Shown here piece after piece: positions 33,494 to 44,800 of a DNA stretch of 64,000 nucleotides; positions within the stretch are counted from its first letter, which is position 1; every line of letters starts with the position of its first letter. The stretch is from Larus michahellis. Taxonomy: Eukaryota; Chordata; Aves; Charadriiformes; Laridae. The stretch is taken from the NCBI RefSeq assembly GCF_964199755.1, contig NC_133899.1, forward strand, positions 30,607,446 through 30,671,445. Reading direction: 5' to 3'. The notes under the pieces were generated by a model. It searched no databases. It was not told where the DNA came from and was given only the letters and a program-made list of their open reading frames with translations. The position numbers were made by a program, and so were the translations under genes.

Positions 33494-35020
33494 TCAGTCT
33501 CCGCAGAAGACCAGTCTTGTGAGCCGACCTTGCACTTCCTCAAAGTCATGCAGTGCCTTGGCGTGGGCAGCTGGATCCTGCAGCAGGCACTGGAAGAGGT
33601 TGATTGGCTCAGCCGCTTGGAAGGCTGCGGGCAAGACGATGTCCTCAGGCATGTTCTCATTACCAAAGAAGAAGTGGTGCAGGCGTTTTTCCTCCAAGCA
33701 GCCGTGCAGGTACCACATGATATCCTGCAGCCGCATCAGGAATTCCCTCCTTCTCCAGCTTGACGGGGGTATGGTGTTCAGGAGGTGCATCACAACCGTT
33801 TTCAAGACATCAGAGGAAAAGCCTGTGCCCACCAGGCTACCAGCGCAGAGCTGCAGGCATTGGAGGTGGGAGGTGTCACGCGGGGCCTGCCTGGCCACGT
33901 GCCTGAAGAACTTTGCCTCTGCCACATCGTAGGTCTCTGCCCACGTGGTGCTTGGGGTGAAGGCGGCTTCTGCAGTCTGGCTGCTCAGGAAGATGTCCGA
34001 GTCGCCTCGCTGCACCCCAAACATCATCTCAATGAAGAGGGATCTCCCGGAGGCGTTTGTCAGCTGCAGCTTGCAGGAGCGGCTGGAAGGCAGAACCTTC
34101 ATAGTGTAGAGACGCGACTGAGGCATCTCCCGCCAGGCTGACCTCACCAACTTCTGGAACCAGCGGGCAGTCTTCTCGATATCTAGGTAGGAGCCGGTGC
34201 AGAGGATGCCTAGGAAGCTCAAAACCTGATTTCTGCCTAGCCCCTCCTCAGGTTGGTGGAGGAAGCACAGCACGTTCTCCATGCCTTGGTCCCTGGTGCA
34301 GGTGCACTCCAGCTCCACGCGGACGCAGTTCTTTGCCGGCATCTCCCCCGCAGCGCCCAGCTCCAGGTGGAAGGTGTGCCCCCGGGGGGGCTTCATGGGC
34401 ACAAGCAGGCGGTAGACAGCATCATGCCCAGCGGGACTCCAACCTTCAAAGGCGCTGCCCACCCCGATGGCTGGCTGCAGCGCCGGGAAGAAACTATTTG
34501 ACAAGCGTCCTTGTAAGACAGTGAGGAGGTCGCTCGCCAGCTCTTCCACCACCTGTCTCCTGTAGGCCATGCTCTTCACTGACAATCGGATGCGCTTTGT
34601 GATAGAATTCAGCAGACACCTCTGATAATCATCAGCATCTTCTTCTTCACTTTCATCCTCCTCCAGCTCTGTGCTGCTGCTGGAGCTCTCCTCTTCATGG
34701 CTGATCTCTGGCTGTCGCCTCCTTTTCCGGCGCCACCAGCAGAGCCTGAAGAGCAGGACTGGGACTCCAGCAATCGCCCAGAACTGCCACTGCTGCAAGG
34801 CAGCAAAGACGAGGCCTCCCCAGGCAAAGGCTGGCTTCTGGCTCCTCTGCTCCAGGCTCCTCTGCTCCAGCTCCTGCAGCAGCCAAGTCATCTGAGCCAT
34901 CAGATGCTCCACACGCTGCTGCACATGCTTGCGCATGGCCTCGTCCAGCTCATCGCCAACCATTGGCAGGAGCTGGAAGATGCTTAGCACAAGCAAGGCG
35001 AGGACCCTTATTGCAGCCAT
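33494..35020 (-). CDS. ITPRIPL1: ITPRIPL1-like protein, unit 6 (508 aa)
   Basis: Intact but the most mosaic intact copy. Ser107 is shared with unit 3, Leu406 (SSDVLKTVV) with unit 1 only, and Gln387 with units 9-11. Lys31 (Glu elsewhere) and Arg204 (His elsewhere, AVYRLLVP, just after the GSAFEG motif) are private. The surrounding noncoding DNA is unit-2-like. The pattern fits gene conversion within the array. The intron is 35024-35160. Confidence 0.87.
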   Translation of the reverse strand: MAAIRVLALLVLSIFQLLPMVGDELDEAMRKHVQQRVEHLMAQMTWLLQELEQRSLEQRSQKPAFAWGGLVFAALQQWQFWAIAGVPVLLFRLCWWRRKRRRQPEISHEEESSSSSTELEEDESEEEDADDYQRCLLNSITKRIRLSVKSMAYRRQVVEELASDLLTVLQGRLSNSFFPALQPAIGVGSAFEGWSPAGHDAVYRLLVPMKPPRGHTFHLELGAAGEMPAKNCVRVELECTCTRDQGMENVLCFLHQPEEGLGRNQVLSFLGILCTGSYLDIEKTARWFQKLVRSAWREMPQSRLYTMKVLPSSRSCKLQLTNASGRSLFIEMMFGVQRGDSDIFLSSQTAEAAFTPSTTWAETYDVAEAKFFRHVARQAPRDTSHLQCLQLCAGSLVGTGFSSDVLKTVVMHLLNTIPPSSWRRREFLMRLQDIMWYLHGCLEEKRLHHFFFGNENMPEDIVLPAAFQAAEPINLFQCLLQDPAAHAKALHDFEEVQGRLTRLVFCGD

Positions 35021-35202
35021 AGCCTGTAGGAGTAAGGCCTGTGCCCAGCCCAAGGGCCAGTGGCTGGGCCCTCGATGCTGGGTGAGAACCCACCCCGCGG
35101 GGGCTGGCATTTCTGCCCCGGCCCTGGTCCAGCCCAGCCTCCCCCCGCCAGCCCACTCACCGCTAGCCCAGGCCGTACTGGGGCAGCGCTGCTGCTGGCG
35201 CC

Positions 35203-35231
35203 TTTTATAGCTGCCCCCCATTGTGACGCAT
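35203..35231 (-). promoter_or_regulatory. core promoter (TATA + CRE-like), unit 6
   Basis: TATAAAA at 35203-35209, CRE-like octamer at 35224-35231. Confidence 0.72.
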
Positions 35232-36690
35232 CCCCTGTGGTGTCCCAGGCGACAGAGCGCATCACAGGCCGGCAGCCAGCCCTGCCCTTGGGCACCCCCC
35301 ACCCCGGCTCAGCGGCAGCGTTTGATGGTCAATGCGACTGTGTTTCGACAAGATTCGATGGCGAGGTGCAATCGGTCATTTACTGCATGGAGGGCAGGGT
35401 CAGTCAGAACTGTGAGGGAGAGCCTCCCGTGGAATCAGGAGGTTCAGAGAGGACCCTCCTGCTTTCCAAACTCCTTCTCAGAGAGGAGTCCAGGGGCAGC
35501 TGTATCCAGTCCCAGACCTGGTCAAGGGTTTATGTCAAAAGGACTGTATCTTCCCAATCAATCCTTTGTATCGCTTAGCTGAGATCTCAGAGTTTAGCGT
35601 GCTGTTAGTCACTTACCCAGGATCTGTTGTGTCAAGGAATCTCTGCATCTCGAGAAGTAATCTTGAGAGGCGTTGCTACTTAAGGGGAGATGCTGCCGTG
35701 CAGGAGAATTACAAAGGCTCTTGGGGGGTTGACTATTTATGGGGGTAAGATGGTTGCCCTGTAGCCCTATTTGCATATTGACCAGAGTACCAGCATTGCT
35801 TAAGTTGGTCCTTGGCTATTGTGTTTTTATCTGACTCCCCAAAACCACCTTGGAGCCCCGGATGCCACCATCATGACCAGATGCACCCATTGTGACCACC
35901 ACAGGTGGTTATTGCTTGGGCAGGGTTATGGGCTATAAAGGTCACGATGGTGCCTGGCGGGGACCACACCATCACAGAAGCAGCCCCAAACGCTTAGCAA
36001 ACATAAAAAGGGGCATTGTGGCCTGTGGATGCTTTACTTGCTCCTTGAGATCCCATCCTGAGTGATGGAATCGGCTGCCTTGGTGCTGGCCTCTGAGCTT
36101 GCGATGGTGGGTGTGCTCTCGGTGCCTTCATGACACTGATGGGTGGGTGGTGGTGCATATCCTGGTGGTGGGATGGGGCCTGTCGATAGCAGGACCTCTG
36201 TTCCAACTGTGCCACGGTGAGAGGACACTGCTTCCAAGGAGCCATTTCCCAAGGGTGATGTTGGGGGTGCGGGTGGAGATTTCCCAATGAGCAACTCCCT
36301 CTTTGGGGGTTGCAGCTTCTCCATGCTTCTCCAGCTTCTCCATGTCCAGCACGTTCTGTTCTGTGGCACCAACTCCCCAAGGAGTGTCTGGGATGGGCAG
36401 ATGCTTTGCCTTGATCCCGGTGAACACGTGGAAACACCTCAGCGGTTCCTCTCACTTGGTCCCTGCCCAGCCAGAGCTGCCAGGGAGTTTCTTGGCCCTT
36501 GTCAAATCACCACCACAGTCATGACAGTGTGAAGGGAAAGCAGTGCAAAAATCATCTTTGCAGCCGCCACGGTCTTCACCGGCTGCTGTGCTGGGGAGAC
36601 CATTGCGAGGAGCACGCTGCTGCTGTTGGCAGAGGGCTGCTGCGCGGGCATTTCCCTTTCCTTTCTGTGTCGCCCATTCTCCCCTCTTTT

Positions 36691-37156
36691 TCCCTGCAGT
36701 ATGAGGTCAGGGGAATGCCATCAGCTCCCAACAGATCCAGCTTCTCCAACATTGATCCACGATCACAGGAGCCAGCAGCTTTTTCTGTGATCCACAATCA
36801 CAGAAGCTTGAGCAGCAGCTGTGCAGCCAGGCATTCACCTGTTCAATTTGCCTCCTCCTTCCTGAACCCCTTCCTCTGACTGGGAGGAGAGAGGAGAACA
36901 CCACCTCTGCTCCTCGTCCTTTGAACATTGCTCCAAGGAACATACAGTCTCTTTGGATGGTTCTAAGTTGCCTCGTCACAGTGTCGTCAGACCCTACATC
37001 GTGTAGTAGGAGTGGGTGATAACCTGCAGGGTTCAGGTCTTGGCAGCCTCTCAGTGACGTCCCGAGTGTGAGCTCCTGGTGGGCAGCAAACTTCTCTGGA
37101 GAAATTGTCTGGACGGCAAAGAGCTGCTTCAGCGCCTCCCAGTAAGGAATCTCCAA
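36691..37156 (-). mobile_element. SGNH/GDSL-esterase fossil, unit 6
   Basis: Unit 6 copy of the broken relic. Confidence 0.6.
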
Positions 37157-39036
37157 TTGCTAATACCTTGCGTGCTTTCCTAGTGGCACAGGTTCTAATG
37201 CGGGTGGGTGGCTCAACTCTGCCGGCTTGACTTTTCCTGGATCCTGTCCGTTACTCCCATGCCCTGAATTCCCCAATCCCGGACTATCATGTCTGCATCC
37301 TAGCCCCTCTACCACCTCTGTGAAACCCTCCCCTTGCCTGGCACCAGAGAGAAGGAGCTGTAGCCAGACCAAGCCCAGGGTCGTGCAGATCAAGACAGAA
37401 GCAGATGGATGGCGACGCCCCAGAATCAGAGCTGCTTTGAAAATTGTAGTATGCGTGTGTTAAGTAGGGATTGGCCACATCATGTTGTACCTGAATGGTA
37501 GAGAGAGGTAGAAGAACCTCATGTAAAACCGCATTCAGGGTGCGCCAATTTGAACGGGACACCTCATGCGCATGAATAAAGCGTTACTCTTGAATTTCTG
37601 TACTTTGCATCCCAGCCTCTCTCCTGGCTTGGCACAGGCCAGTTGTGAAGGTTTCCAAACCCCTCCCATGGTTGGAAGGGGCCGCGGGGACAGCCAGCAC
37701 CCCCCAACTGCCTCAGGACCTGCCGACCTGCCAGTCCCTCCCACACACAGCCCAAGGGTGTCAGGGGCACAGAAATGCCCTCAGACACCCCCCAGAGCTA
37801 TCTTGCAAGCCTGAGATCTCCTGGCGGCAGAGGGAACTGTGCAGAGACCCTTGTGAAGCAGTATGTCAAGGGCTGTGGCAGGCTTTCAGTGGCCGAACCC
37901 CGTCTGCAGGACATCTTGCCCCCAACGCGACTGAGTTCCAGCATGAAGCTTCACAGTGACAGCGCAGAGTGCTAGTTCAGGTGGCTCGTTGATCCAAGGC
38001 AGCTGTGAAGGTGTCCACTTCTCCAGAAGGCACATCAGCAGTGTAACACGGGCAGTGAAGGCTTGGGCAGACACTCAGTGACTCGCTGCACCACTGGCTA
38101 CACCCTGGGGCGGTGCTTCTGAGAGGAGCTGGCATTTTGCTCTCAGATTGGGCTCGGAGGAGAAGCTCAGAGCCCGGGGCCAGGAGAGACAGACAGCAGA
38201 GCTGGCCCCAACTAGGTCTGCTGTGATAAAAGGCAAGAGTTGGTTTTAAAACAGCACGGCCCTCGCAGAGCCCGGAAAAGCCACGTCCCTTGGGCTGATG
38301 GGCACCAGGCACCCGTTGGGCTTCTTTAGCACTCAGACACGGGCAGTTCTTTTGACGTGATAACTATCGAAGATCTTCCAAATCTTCTCCCATAGACCAT
38401 CCTTGGATTTCCACTAGAGGTGTCCCAAAGACAGGGATGAGTGCAGCTCTCCTGCCGCCATGGCTGCTGCCAGGCCACTGCTTCTCAGAAACGTGGCACG
38501 GACTGCGCCAGTGCATGCCTGGAATTGGAGGCATCTCAAAAGCTTTCTTTAACCTTGCTGCACGTGTTAAGTCTCCCGTGTTAAAGTGGTGGGAACCCAA
38601 GCTTGAGGTGACGAGAGGGTGTGGAGCATGAGTCTCATGCTGGTACAGGAGCCAGAGCCGCCAGAGCCCCGCTCTGCCGTCGTGGCACTCGTCCCCCGTG
38701 CAAAGGGCTCCCCACTCGGCCCGCGTCATTCCCACCTCGCTGGGGTCACCCGAGGGCAATGCTATGGCGCTCCCAGGGCTTGCTTTGTGTATGGCCCCCA
38801 AGGAAGCCACGTCAGGCTCCCTCCCTGCGGAGCCACCCAGGCAATGTGCCCAGCTGTGGAGGGTGACAAATTATTCCCATTGCCCCAGTGCAGGAGCACA
38901 GGCAGGATGGGGAGCCGTAGCTAGAGAATCAGTGAAACCAGAGCCCACCACATCAGCACTCAGCCCCCTGTGCCCGCATTCCCCAAAAAACTGATGCGCA
39001 CTCACTCAGAGATGCAGCTTTTGTTCAAACACACTC

Positions 39037-39042
39037 TTTATT
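39037..39042 (-). terminator. poly(A) signal, unit 7 gene
   Basis: Minus-strand AATAAA, 105 bases beyond the stop codon. Confidence 0.8.
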
Positions 39043-39146
39043 GTCAACTTTGCGCAAAGTAGAGCTCCTAGAAGGAAGGGATGCTCTTCAAAGATGCACG
39101 GGCAGTCAAGGGGACACAAACCCAGCTCTGTCCGGGAAGACCTCTT

Positions 39147-40673
39147 TCAGTCTCCGCAGAAGACCAGTCTTGTGAGCCGACCTTGCACTTCCTCAAAGTC
39201 ATGCAGTGCCTTGGCGTGGGCAGCTGGATCCTGCAGCAGGCACTGGAAGAGGTTGATTGGCTCAGCCGCTTGGAAGGCTGCGGGCAAGACGATGTCCTCA
39301 GGCATGTTCTCATTACCAAAGAAGAAGTGGTGCAGGCGTTTTTCCTCCAAGCAGCCGTGCAGGTACCACATGATATCCTGCAGCCGCATCAGGAATTCCC
39401 TCCTTCTCCAGCTTGACGGGGGTATGGTGTTCAGGAGGTGCATCACAACCGTTTTGAAGACATCAGAGGAAAAGCCTGTGCCCACCAGGCTACCAGCGCA
39501 GAGCTGCAGGCATTTGAGGTGGGAGGTGTCACGCGGGGCCTGCCTGGCCACGTGCCTGAAGAACTTTGCCTCTGCCACATCGTAGGTCTCTGCCCACGTG
39601 GTGCTTGGGGTGAAGGCGGCTTCTGCAGTCTGGCTGCTCAGGAAGATGTCCGAGTCGCCTCGCTGCACCCCAAACATCATCTCAATGAAGAGGGATCTCC
39701 CGGAGGCGTTTGTCAGCTGCAGCTTGCAGGAGCGGCTGGAAGGCAGCACCTTCATAGTGTAGAGACGCGACTGAGGCATCTCCCGCCAGGCTGACCTCAC
39801 CAACTTCTGGAACCAGCGGGCAGTCTTCTCGATATCTAGGTAGGAGCCGGTGCAGAGGATGCCTAGGAAGCTCAAAACCTGATTTCTGCCTAGCCCCTCC
39901 TCAGGTTGGTGGAGGAAGCACAGCACGTTCTCCATGCCTTGGTCCCTGGTGCAGGTGCACTCCAGCTCCACGCGGACGCAGTTCTTTGCCGGCATCTCCC
40001 CCGCAGCGCCCAGCTCCAGGTGGAAGGTGTGCCCCCGGGGGGGCTTCATGGGCACAAGCAGGTGGTAGACAGCATCATGCCCAGCGGGACTCCAACCTTC
40101 AAAGGCGCTGCCCACCCCGATGGCTGGCTGCAGCGCCGGGAAGAAACTATTTGACAAGCGTCCTTGTAAGACAGTGAGGAGGTCGCTCGCCAGCTCTTCC
40201 ACCACCTGTCTCCTGTAGGCCATGCTCTTCACTGACAATCGGATGCGCTTTGTGATAGAATTCAGCAGACACCTCTGATAATCATCAGCATCTTCTTCTT
40301 CACTTTCATCCTCCTCCAGCTCTGTGCTGCTGCTGGAGCTCTCCTCTTCATGGCCGATCTCTGGCTGTCGCCTCCTTTTCCGGCGCCACCAGCAGAGCCT
40401 GAAGAGCAGGACTGGGACTCCAGCAATCGCCCAGAACTGCCACTGCTGCAAGGCAGCAAAGACGAGGCCTCCCCAGGCAAAGGCTGGCTTCTGGCTCCTC
40501 TGCTCCAGGCTCCTCTGCTCCAGCTCCTGCAGCAGCCAAGTCATCTGAGCCATCAGATGCTCCACACGCTGCTGCACATGCTCGCGCATGGCCTCGTCCA
40601 GCTCATCGCCAACCATTGGCAGGAGCCGGAAGATGCTTAGCACAAGCAAGGCGAGGACCCTTATTGCAGCCAT
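39147..40673 (-). CDS. ITPRIPL1: ITPRIPL1-like protein, unit 7 (508 aa)
   Basis: Intact and close to the array consensus: Arg16, Gln43, Val71, Gly107, Lys387, Phe406. It combines Arg16 of the unit 5/9/10/11 group with Gln43 of the unit 2/3 group, so a junction between the two lineages lies between codons 16 and 43. The intron is 40677-40813. Confidence 0.88.
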   Translation of the reverse strand: MAAIRVLALLVLSIFRLLPMVGDELDEAMREHVQQRVEHLMAQMTWLLQELEQRSLEQRSQKPAFAWGGLVFAALQQWQFWAIAGVPVLLFRLCWWRRKRRRQPEIGHEEESSSSSTELEEDESEEEDADDYQRCLLNSITKRIRLSVKSMAYRRQVVEELASDLLTVLQGRLSNSFFPALQPAIGVGSAFEGWSPAGHDAVYHLLVPMKPPRGHTFHLELGAAGEMPAKNCVRVELECTCTRDQGMENVLCFLHQPEEGLGRNQVLSFLGILCTGSYLDIEKTARWFQKLVRSAWREMPQSRLYTMKVLPSSRSCKLQLTNASGRSLFIEMMFGVQRGDSDIFLSSQTAEAAFTPSTTWAETYDVAEAKFFRHVARQAPRDTSHLKCLQLCAGSLVGTGFSSDVFKTVVMHLLNTIPPSSWRRREFLMRLQDIMWYLHGCLEEKRLHHFFFGNENMPEDIVLPAAFQAAEPINLFQCLLQDPAAHAKALHDFEEVQGRLTRLVFCGD

Positions 40674-40855
40674 AGCCTGTAGGAGTAAGGCCTGTGCCCA
40701 GCCCAGGGGCCAGTGGCTGGGCCCTCGATGCTGGGTGAGAACCCACCCCGCGGGGGCCGGCATTTCTGCCCCGGCCCTGGTCCAGCCCAGCCTCCCCCCG
40801 CCAGCCCACTCACCGCTAGCCCAGGCCGTACTGGGGCAGCGCTGCTGCTGGCGCC

Positions 40856-40884
40856 TTTTATAGCTGCCCCCCATTGTGACGCAT
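40856..40884 (-). promoter_or_regulatory. core promoter (TATA + CRE-like), unit 7
   Basis: TATAAAA at 40856-40862, CRE-like octamer at 40877-40884. The private one-base insertion lies about 90 bases further upstream. Confidence 0.72.
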
Positions 40885-42344
40885 CCCCTGTGGTGTCCCA
40901 GGCGACAGAGCGCATCACAGGCCGGCAGCCAGCCCTGCCCTTGGGCACCCCCCACCCCGGCTCAGCGGCAGACGTTTGATGGTCAATGCGACTGTGTTTC
41001 GACAAGATTCGATGGCGAGGTGCAATCGGTCATTTACTGCATGGAGGGCAGGGTCAGTCAGAACTGTGAGGGAGAGCCTCCCGTGGAATCAGGAGGTTCA
41101 GAGAGGACCCTCCTGCTTTCCAAACTCCTTCTCAGAGAGGAGTCCAGGGGCAGCTGTATCCAGTCCCAGACCTGGTCAAGGGTTTATGTCAAAAGGACTG
41201 TATCTTCCCAATCAATCCTTTGTATTGCTTAGCTGAGATCTCAGAGTTTAGCGTGCTGTTAGTCACTTACCCAGGATCTGTTGTGTCAAGGAATCTCTGC
41301 ATCTCGAGAAGTAATCTTGAGAGGCGTTGCTACTTAAGGGGAGATGCTGCCGTGCAGGAGAATTACAAAGGCTCTTGGGGGGTTGACTGTTTATGGGGGT
41401 AAGATGGTTGCCCTGTAGCCCTATTTGCATATTGACCAGAGTACCAGCATTGCTTAAGTTGGTCCTTGGCTATTGTGTTTTTATCTGACTCCCCAAAACC
41501 ACCTTGGAGCCCCGGATGCCACCATCATGACCAGATGCACCCATTGTGACCACCACAGGTGGTTATTGCTTGGGCAGGGTTATGGGCTATAAAGGTCACG
41601 ATGGTGCCTGGCGGGGACCACACCATCACAGAAGCAGCCCCAAACCCTTAGCAAACATAAAAAGGGGCATTGTGGCCTGTGGATGCTTTACTTGCTCCTT
41701 GAGATCCCATCCTGAGTGATGGAATCGGCTGCCTTGGTGCTGGCCTCTGAGCTTGCGATGGTGGGTGTGCTCTCGGTGCCTTCATGACACTGATGGGTGG
41801 GTGGTGGTGCATATCCTGGTGGTGGGATGGGGCCTGTCGATAGCAGGACCTCTGTTCCAACTGTGCCACGGCGAGAGGACACTGCTTCCAAGGAGCCATT
41901 TCCCAAGGGTGATGTTGGGGGTGCGGGTGGAGATTTCCCAACGAGCAACTCCCTCTTTGGGGGTTGCAGCTTCTCCATGCTTCTCCAGCTTCTCCATGTC
42001 CAGCACGTTCTGTTCTGTGGCACCAACTCCCCAAGGAGTGTCTGGGATGGGCAGATGCTTTGCCTTGATCCCGGTGAACACGTGGAAACACCTCAGCGGT
42101 TCCTCTCACTTGGTCCCTGCCCAGCCAGAGCTGCCAGGGAGTTTCTTGGCCCTTGTCAAATCACCACCACAGTCATGACAGTGTGAAGGGAAAGCAGTGC
42201 AAAAATCATCTTTGCAGCCGCCACGGTCTTCACCGGCTGCTGTGCTGGGGAGACCATTGCGAGGAGCACGCTGCTGCTGTTGGCAGAGGGCTGCTGCGCG
42301 GGCATTTCCCTTTCCTTTCTGTGTCGCCCATTCTCCCCTCTTTT

Positions 42345-42810
42345 TCCCTGCAGTATGAGGTCAGGGGAATGCCATCAGCTCCCAACAGATCCAGCTTCTC
42401 CAACATTGATCCACGATCACAGGAGCCAGCAGCTTTTTCTGTGATCCACAATCACAGAAGCTTGAGCAGCAGCTGTGCAGCCAGGCATTCACCTGTTCAA
42501 TTTGCCTCCTCCTTCCTGAACCCCTTCCTCTGACTGGGAGGAGAGAGGAGAACACCACCTCTGCTCCTCGTCCTTTGAACATTGCTCCAAGGAACATACA
42601 GTCTCTTTGGATGGTTCTAAGTTGCCTCGTCACAGTGTCGTCAGACCCTACATCGTGTAGTAGGAGTGGGTGATAACCTGCAGGGTTCAGGTCTTGGCAG
42701 CCTCTCAGTGACGTCCCGAGTGTGAGCTCCTGGTGGGCAGCAAACTTCTCTGGAGAAATTGTCTGGACGGCAAAGAGCTGCTTCAGCGCCTCCCAGTAAG
42801 GAATCTCCAA
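42345..42810 (-). mobile_element. SGNH/GDSL-esterase fossil, unit 7
   Basis: Unit 7 copy of the broken relic. Confidence 0.6.
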
Positions 42811-44690
42811 TTGCTAATACCTTGCGTGCTTTCCTAGTGGCACAGGTTCTAATGCGGGTGGGTGGCTCAACTCTGCCGGCTTGACTTTTCCTGAATCCTG
42901 TCCGTTACTCCCATGCCCTGAATTCCCCAATCCCGGACTATCATGTCTGCATCCTAGCCCCTCTACCACCTCTGTGAAACCCTCCCCTTGCCTGGCACCA
43001 GAGAGAAGGAGCTGTAGCCAGACCAAGCCCAGGGTCGTGCAGATCAAGACAGAAGCAGATGGATGGCGACGCCCCAGAATCAGAGCTGCTTTGAAAATTG
43101 TAGTATGCGTGTGTTAAGTAGGGATTGGCCACATCATGTTGTACCTGAATGGTAGAGAGAGGTAGAAGAACCTCATGTAAAACCGCATTCAGGGTGCGCC
43201 AATTTGAACGGGACACCTCATGCGCATGAATAAAGCGTTACTCTTGAATTTCTGTACTTTGCATCCCAGCCTCTCTCCTGGCTTGGCACAGGCCAGTTGT
43301 GAAGGTTTCCAAACCCCTCCCACGGTTGGAAGGGGCCGCGGGGACAGCCAGCACCCCCCAACTGCCTCAGGACCTGCCGACCTGCCAGTCCCTCCCACAC
43401 ACAGCCCAAGGGTGTCAGGGGCACAGAAATGCCCTCAGACACCCCCCAGAGCTATCTTGCAAGCCTGAGATCTCCTGGCGGCAGAGGGAACTGTGCAGAG
43501 ACCCTTGTGAAGCAGTATGTCAAGGGCTGTGGCAGGCTTTCAGTGGCCGAACCCCGTCTGCAGGACATCTTGCCCCCAACGCGACTGAGTTCCAGCATGA
43601 AGCTTCACAGTGACAGCGCAGAGTGCTAGTTCGGGTGGCTCGTTGATCCAAGGCAGCTGTGAAGGTGTCCACTTCTCCAGAAGGCACATCAGCAGTGTAA
43701 CACGGGCAGTGAAGGCTTGGGCAGACACTCAGTGACTCGCTGCACCACTGGCTACACCCTGGGGCGGTGCTTCTGAGAGGAGCTGGCATTTTGCTCTCAG
43801 ATTGGGCTCGGAGGAGAAGCTCAGAGCCCGGGGCCAGGAGAGACAGACAGCAGAGCTGGCCCCAACTAGGTCTGCTGTGATAAAAGGCAAGAGTTGGTTT
43901 TAAAACAGCACGGCCCTCGCAGAGCCCGGAAAAGCCACGTCCCTTGGGCTGATGGGCACCAGGCACCCGTTGGGCTTCTTTAGCACTCAGACACGGGCAG
44001 TTCTTTTGACGTGATAACTATCGAAGATCTTCCAAATCTTCTCCCATAGACCATCCTTGGATTTCCACTAGAGGTGTCCCAAAGACAGGGATGAGTGCAG
44101 CTCTCCTGCCGCCATGGCTGCTGCCAGGCCACTGCTTCTCAGAAACGTGGCACGGACTGCGCCAGTGCATGCCTGGAATTGGAGGCATCTCAAAAGCTTT
44201 CTTTAACCTTGCTGCACGTGTTAAGTCTCCCGTGTTAAAGTGGTGGGAACCCAAGCTTGAGGTGACGAGAGGGTGTGGAGCATGAGTCTCATGCTGGTAC
44301 AGGAGCCAGAGCCGCCAGAGCCCCGCTCTGCCGTCGTGGCACTCGTCCCCCGTGCAAAGGGCTCCCCACTCGGCCCGCGTCATTCCCACCTCGCTGGGGT
44401 CACCCGAGGGCAATGCTATGGCGCTCCCAGGGCTTGCTTTGTGTATGGCCCCCAAGGAAGCCACGTCAGGCTCCCTCCCTGCGGAGCCACCCAGGCAATG
44501 TGCCCAGCTGTGGAGGGTGACAAATTATTCCCATTGCCCCAGTGCAGGAGCACAGGCAGGATGGGGAGCCGTAGCTAGAGAATCAGTGAAACCAGAGCCC
44601 ACCACATCAGCACTCAGCCCCCTGTGCCCGCATTCCCCAAAAAACTGATGCGCACTCACTCAGAGATGCAGCTTTTGTTCAAACACACTC

Positions 44691-44696
44691 TTTATT
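44691..44696 (-). terminator. poly(A) signal, unit 8 gene
   Basis: Minus-strand AATAAA, 105 bases beyond the stop codon. Confidence 0.8.
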
Positions 44697-44800
44697 GTCA
44701 ACTTTGCGCAAAGTAGAGCTCCTAGAAGGAAGGGATGCTCTTCAAAGATGCACGGGCAGTCAAGGGGACACAAACCCAGCTCTGTCCGGGAAGACCTCTT

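Larger units (their letters stand above)
32289..37939 (-). repeat. array unit 6, 5651 bp
   Basis: It shares the unit 2 markers, including the two-base deletion near 32484. It also has private variants at its start (TCGTATATCC near 32335). Confidence 0.97.
37940..43593 (-). repeat. array unit 7, 5654 bp
   Basis: It is one base longer than the modal unit because of an inserted A just upstream of the promoter (GCAGACGTTTG near 40970). It shares TTGTATTGCTTA (near 41222) with unit 3, CACCACTGGCTAC with units 4 and 8, and CTGAATCCTG near 42892 with unit 5. Confidence 0.97.
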
